From positions 1 to 7,353 of the forward strand of contig JAEWIF010000018.1 of NCBI GenBank assembly GCA_023387335.1: a stretch of DNA of 7,353 bases, in the 5' to 3' direction. Below, one piece after another: positions 5,001 to 7,353 of this stretch (positions are counted from its first letter, which is position 1; the number at the start of each line of letters is the position of its first letter). The DNA comes from Pseudomonadota bacterium. Its GTDB lineage: Bacteria; Pseudomonadota; Gammaproteobacteria; Burkholderiales; Burkholderiaceae_C. Under the pieces are notes generated by a model that was not told the origin of the DNA, searched no databases, and saw nothing but the letters and a program-made list of their open reading frames with translations. The position numbers were made by a program, and so were the translations under genes.

Positions 5001-5632
5001 ATGGGGTTAAAGGCATTGAGGGCAGTGTTCACTCTGCTACCCGGGCAATAGACGGCGCCAAGTCATCTACTGAGGAATGGGCTGATGCAGTCAATAAGGC
5101 CAAAGGTGAATTTGACAAGGCCATGAAGCAGCAAAGTAAATCGCTTGGCAGTTTGGATAACTATGATTCTTATAACAAGAATGATGTTATCTCTATGCTG
5201 AAATCTCAGGGTTATGACGATAAAGATGCCAAAAAACTTGCGGGTAATATCTGGTCGCAAGCTATGGAAGCGGATCGTGATGCCAAGATGGCCAGTTATG
5301 GTAATAGTGGTGTAGGTGGTCTAGATACGCTCATGAGACAGATGTATGACGATGCGGCTAAAAAGGGCATTACCACTCAGCACGGAACCAACAAGATCAA
5401 TGAGCTGCTTCGATCTATTAATGTGGCCTCTACAGGATCTAGCAACCTGAATGATTACGCGCCGTCTATTCCTTCAGTACCATCTGTCAGAGACACTAAT
5501 CAGCCTGCCAAAGAAGTTACCTATAACTTTGACTTCAATGGTAAGCAGATGAAATTTAGCGGTCCTGCGGGACAGGAATCTTTAATGAATGAACTTGTGA
5601 ATCAATTAAAAATACAGGCGAAATCCACATGA
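2096..5632 (+). CDS. Phage tail tape measure protein
   Basis: An 1178-residue protein, with AGAGG (2086-2090) five bases before ATG 2096. It sets tail length and is later ejected to help DNA cross the envelope. Residues about 100-180 form a coiled coil, 185-207 a hydrophobic segment, and about 208-415 the conserved tape-measure N-terminal domain: A-D-S-Y-T-N-L (212-218), then a region with R-G-E-E-F-N-S-I-M-E-N (312-322), followed by T-T-I-S-N-A-L-Q (375-382) and W-Q-I-L-I-G (388-393). Residues about 505-550 are strongly hydrophobic, likely the membrane-inserting part. A long coiled coil (570-690) and a repeat region (720-990) follow. The C-terminus has proline-serine linkers (1122-1130). At about 0.15 nm per residue it predicts a tail near 175 nm, compatible with a siphovirus. 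The stop overlaps the next start (ATGA, 5629-5632). Confidence 0.95.
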   Translation: MSGKNLTFKLIMDADTKGFVGNVRQSEDTVKSVFNTIKHESERLKQATSDASKEMGNIIPKGTSELADKLSQSLNAATGIIKDAGDNAKSTAGNFTDFGNKAGKALDQLKGDLAQAKQNLEAFSKTKASPADIEKAQVQVDQLEKEVQQADQAFSGFQAEVGKANNSLRETDTAAQTAQKGIDGAKFAVNTLVGALTALGIGLGIRELAEAADSYTNLSVRIQIATREGGDFSSAMAGVHQVALATNSSLQATGDLFTRLNTVGKEMGMTQQQALDLTKTVTQAIQIGGGTAQASEAAITQFIQAMQGSVLRGEEFNSIMENGYGLAEALAKGLGVTTGELRKMAENGELTSERVVKAIQSQATQIQETYNQFPTTISNALQKISTQWQILIGEMDQANGSSATVANALSIIADNLGILKVFFDDVAEGIGWFQGKLSEIDPSTIEAIRSTLSAVYDTIKNVISSMAGIAETAWSAFTSTLDAIAPLFNAIMGGKEEVSGLTTLFNVFKIALGVVSDAATGLNIALKLLLAGIQFISGGIYALSAAVLDFLGFDDLAAQAQNASDALFRQAEKNGREANRLALESKSATREAIREIRQTEDEANKERVAESQKTLNELKLQEEKHKADYKAISDERIQLEQQLHEARKTGNQVAIDQAVKGLAELDTKEKAYQAESQKITEAKIKAAQDWVNAQLTAADGTQKAADAATQKTLQTILAAQGLKLEFDGAGKAIVKAMDDGTKATEGTANAADKARKAATALGLDLDVSLNRVSEKFAENGKNVNNFAAGLDDLGVKGKQAGQVTYEAWLTWLETAKSQAEIDMAKAKLQEFGDQGKVSTSQVEQGLIAIKMQAQKLPDDIDPVTESFKRLGIETKENLKLAAQQALMDFINVRDSGKATAEGVQKAYEKAAQSAAASGDAGRIAAVNAMNAGRNLEVQIDETGKATVKATDKANESLDSMRRSTDRVRDGVKGIEGSVHSATRAIDGAKSSTEEWADAVNKAKGEFDKAMKQQSKSLGSLDNYDSYNKNDVISMLKSQGYDDKDAKKLAGNIWSQAMEADRDAKMASYGNSGVGGLDTLMRQMYDDAAKKGITTQHGTNKINELLRSINVASTGSSNLNDYAPSIPSVPSVRDTNQPAKEVTYNFDFNGKQMKFSGPAGQESLMNELVNQLKIQAKST
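4253..4984 (+). repeat. Diverged internal repeat in the tape measure protein
   Basis: Residues about 720-745 (G-L-K-L-E-F-D-G-A-G-K-A-I-V-K-A-M-D) and about 931-955 (L-E-V-Q-I-D-E-T-G-K-A-T-V-K-A-T-D) share an L-E-x-GKA-x-VKA-x-D core about 210 residues apart. Between them lie helical blocks typical of tape-measure repeat units, such as W-L-E-T-A-K-S-Q-A-E-I (811-821) and F-K-R-L-G-I-E-T-K-E-N-L (867-878). This suggests an old duplication of a tail-length unit. Limits are approximate. Confidence 0.5.
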
Positions 5633-6048
5633 AGCTTATTCGCTTAGCAACATCAGAAACCGTCCCATTAGAGGACGGTTTTTTATGGCCTGATGAATTC
5701 TCATGGAAGGCCATTGAGCAGAGTCAAGACTACGCCATGGATGGCACTTTGATCATTCAGGAAGGCAAAAAGAAGTCGGGCCGACCAATTACCCTGCAGC
5801 CGGCAGATCCACAGATGGGCTGGATCAGGTTGCGTGAACTGCGGACTGTTTTGGAATGGTCCAGGCTACAGGAGGAGAATTTCAAACTGCAATTTGAGCA
5901 GCCACATGATAGCCGGAAATTCACCGTCAAATTTAACCACCAGGATGGGGCTTTAGAGGCCACACCGGTAAAAGGAATTCCAGCGGTATCACTGGATGAT
6001 TATTTTAATGTGACTTTGCGCTTTACGGAGTTAGACGATGGCGATTGA
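5629..6048 (+). CDS. Small phage tail protein following the tape measure (unnamed family)
   Basis: A 139-residue protein starting in the ATGA overlap with the tape measure gene. The next in-frame ATG (5737) would remove 36 residues that look conserved in character, including G-F-L-W-P-D-E-F-S-W (17-26), so I keep 5629. The upstream ribosome site is weak, in keeping with coupled translation. The sequence is mostly beta-strand in character, with conserved-looking G-R-P-I-T-L (51-56), G-W-I-R-L (64-68), F-T-V-K-F-N-H (97-103) and a final Y-F-N-V-T-L-R-F (125-132). From memory, similar small proteins with a D-x-F-x-W start and a T-L-R-F end follow the tape measure in many siphoviruses of Pseudomonas and Acinetobacter; they are generally unnamed. 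A distal tail or hub role is likely from position only. A terminator-like hairpin lies within codons 10-19. Confidence 0.85.
   Translation: MKLIRLATSETVPLEDGFLWPDEFSWKAIEQSQDYAMDGTLIIQEGKKKSGRPITLQPADPQMGWIRLRELRTVLEWSRLQEENFKLQFEQPHDSRKFTVKFNHQDGALEATPVKGIPAVSLDDYFNVTLRFTELDDGD
5657..5684 (+). terminator. Terminator-like hairpin inside the 5' end of a tail gene
   Basis: AAACCGTCC (5657-5665) pairs perfectly over nine base pairs with GGACGGTTT (5673-5681) around a seven-base loop, followed by an unbroken T tract (5679-5684). It has all the marks of an intrinsic terminator but begins 28 bases after the start codon at 5629. It would act on transcripts lacking antitermination, or slow ribosomes; the sequence cannot say which. 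Confidence 0.6.
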
Positions 6049-7353
6049 AACCAAGGATTTAGTGATCTACAAGTCTGAACGCTTGACCGATAACTCGGAT
6101 GGTGGTGGTAAATACTCTGGTGTCGTGGTGCAGGATGGCATCAGCAATAACCTGTTCAATGATGTTTCAGAGATGGATCGGACCATGGGGGATGTCTCCA
6201 TGCGCAAGGTCTTTCCTGCGGTCACAACTGAAGATACTGATGTACTGATGGGCTCAACAGTATTTGTCTCTGAACTGCCAAAGGATCCAAACGTATCGGC
6301 CCTGTTATTTAGCACCAAGAACTGGAACGATGAACGTCAGGCTGCCCAGAACCGGGTGGAAAACTATTTAGCCAAAGGCGGGCAGATTGCCGGCACACCA
6401 CTCGATACCCATTGGCAGGGCATGTCATCACTCCAGGTCGCCATGTTTCCTCAGGAAGTGGAGTCTTCGGTAGGCGATACCATTGTGCTGGTCAGTGATG
6501 AAGGCAAGGTATTGGAGCGTGAGCAGTACGTGCGAATCACTAAGGTTGAAACCCGTACTGCCATTATGGTCATCGATGGTAAGAATGTTGAGTATAAGGT
6601 GGCGACCTACTCACTCAATGATCCGCTCGAAGTTGATTTTGTCGGTTTATCGGCACGCCAGTGGTACAACGGTGAGAAATCAAAAACTATTATCCGCGAT
6701 ACCATTGTTGCTGATACCGGCCTTTACTATTCATCTACAGTGCTGGCATCTGATGCTAATGTGGGAGAATTTACGGTCAATGCCAAAAGTATCTTTGCCC
6801 AACTGATTCCATCGGCCCAGACTGAAACACCGATCATTGATGTGAACGCTGCAGGTGAAAGCGTAGTGCTGGTAGCCGGTAATGAAGGCACCATCACGGT
6901 CAATTATCCTGGCATGAACATTGGTGTCAGTCAGAACCTGTACATTGGCTCTGCAGTGATTCCATCAAGTGTGGCGTTTAGCCTGCAAGGCCAGCAGATC
7001 AATGATCAGGGCGGCCTGCTTAAAAATACCCAAGGCACCCAGGTCGGAACGATTGATTATCAGCGTGGCTTGATTCAATGGACTGCAGCAGCACCAGCTG
7101 GCACTGTAAGTTTGAATATTACGTTTAAGCCGGCAGCTGCACCGAATCAGTATTATCAAAGCCACGCGATTCCAGTAACCCAGAATAACCAGGGTAGCAA
7201 TTGGTCGGGAGTTTTAATTCCAATTCCGGCACCAGGCGCTTTGTCGATCTCGTATATGAGTCAAGGTAAGTTCTATGAGCTTAAAGATGATGGATCGGGG
7301 CAGTTAAAGGCTGCCAGTCCGTCATTTGGTTCGGGCATGATCAACTATGAAAC
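6038..7353 (+). CDS. Large tail-associated protein, N-terminal 438 residues (3' truncated by window)
   Basis: The frame is open from ATG 6038 to the window end without a stop (438 full codons). GGAG (6027-6030) lies seven bases upstream, and the start overlaps the previous gene by 11 bases, typical of a packed tail operon. The protein begins M-A-I-E-T-K-D-L-V-I-Y-K-S-E-R-L-T-D and has no signal peptide. It continues with M-G-D-V-S-M-R-K-V-F-P-A (50-61) and a helical block at about 98-115. Then come about 300 residues of alternating hydrophobic pattern, low in cysteine, that look like stacked beta domains (for example T-I-T-V-N-Y-P-G, and G-L-I-Q-W-T-A-A-A). Its place two genes after the tape measure suggests a tail-tip, hub or fibre-attachment protein. 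I recall similar unnamed proteins in Acinetobacter siphoviral prophages but cannot name a family. No catalytic motif is visible in the part seen. Confidence 0.85.
   Translation, partial: MAIETKDLVIYKSERLTDNSDGGGKYSGVVVQDGISNNLFNDVSEMDRTMGDVSMRKVFPAVTTEDTDVLMGSTVFVSELPKDPNVSALLFSTKNWNDERQAAQNRVENYLAKGGQIAGTPLDTHWQGMSSLQVAMFPQEVESSVGDTIVLVSDEGKVLEREQYVRITKVETRTAIMVIDGKNVEYKVATYSLNDPLEVDFVGLSARQWYNGEKSKTIIRDTIVADTGLYYSSTVLASDANVGEFTVNAKSIFAQLIPSAQTETPIIDVNAAGESVVLVAGNEGTITVNYPGMNIGVSQNLYIGSAVIPSSVAFSLQGQQINDQGGLLKNTQGTQVGTIDYQRGLIQWTAAAPAGTVSLNITFKPAAAPNQYYQSHAIPVTQNNQGSNWSGVLIPIPAPGALSISYMSQGKFYELKDDGSGQLKAASPSFGSGMINYE

Noticed and set aside
6483..6806. Plus-strand frame of 107 codons inside the large tail gene.
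   Set aside because: It is out of frame within a continuous frame from 6038 that has a ribosome site and a sensible protein; the composition (W, M, C, S-rich) is that of a shadow.

Overview
The window is a piece of a temperate tailed phage, most likely a prophage in an A+T-rich gammaproteobacterium. The protein families and codon use look most like Acinetobacter prophages, but this is recognition from memory and was not searched. All confident genes are phage genes.

Left edge (1-160): the last 40 codons of an unidentified small gene, followed by a symmetrical intrinsic terminator that can work in both directions. Middle (164-2007): a self-contained regulatory cassette. A leftward Arc-family ribbon-helix-helix (RHH) gene (164-502) diverges from a rightward operon: a 53-residue RHH gene (620-781), a small acidic protein of unknown function (859-1149), an AntA-type antirepressor (1146-1688) and a coiled-coil protein with a C-terminal membrane anchor (1681-2007). 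The divergent control region (503-619) holds three near-identical palindromes, CCACA-N3-TGTGG. One of them lies exactly in the spacer of a strong sigma-70 promoter. Two tandem terminators (2015-2037 and 2050-2071) close the cassette. Right part (2096-7353): ordinary tail genes in higher-G+C DNA, namely a 1178-residue tape measure protein, a 139-residue tail protein and the first 438 codons of a large tail-associated protein that runs off the window.

The cassette has the plan of the immI locus of phage P22: mnt diverging from arc-ant, with an Arc-type operator between -35 and -10 of Pant. The most interesting point is the gap between the arc-like gene and the next start codon. Its minus strand carries a promoter-like pair (-35 at 894-889, -10 at 870-865) and, about 60 nt downstream, a hairpin followed by a U tract. 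The one mismatch of this hairpin on the plus strand (C-A) becomes a G-U pair on the minus strand. I therefore predict a small antisense RNA of about 63-69 nt, equivalent to P22 sar RNA, that covers the Shine-Dalgarno and start codon of the small gene at 859. That gene overlaps the antirepressor by four bases, so blocking it would also lower antirepressor synthesis, the same logic as P1 c4-icd-ant.

Taken together, the cassette looks like a second immunity switch placed inside the tail operon. The RHH proteins and the antisense RNA keep the antirepressor silent in the lysogen; escape would release an antirepressor against the main repressor. Because terminators flank the cassette and another terminator-like hairpin lies inside the gene after the tape measure gene, late transcription of this region probably depends on antitermination.
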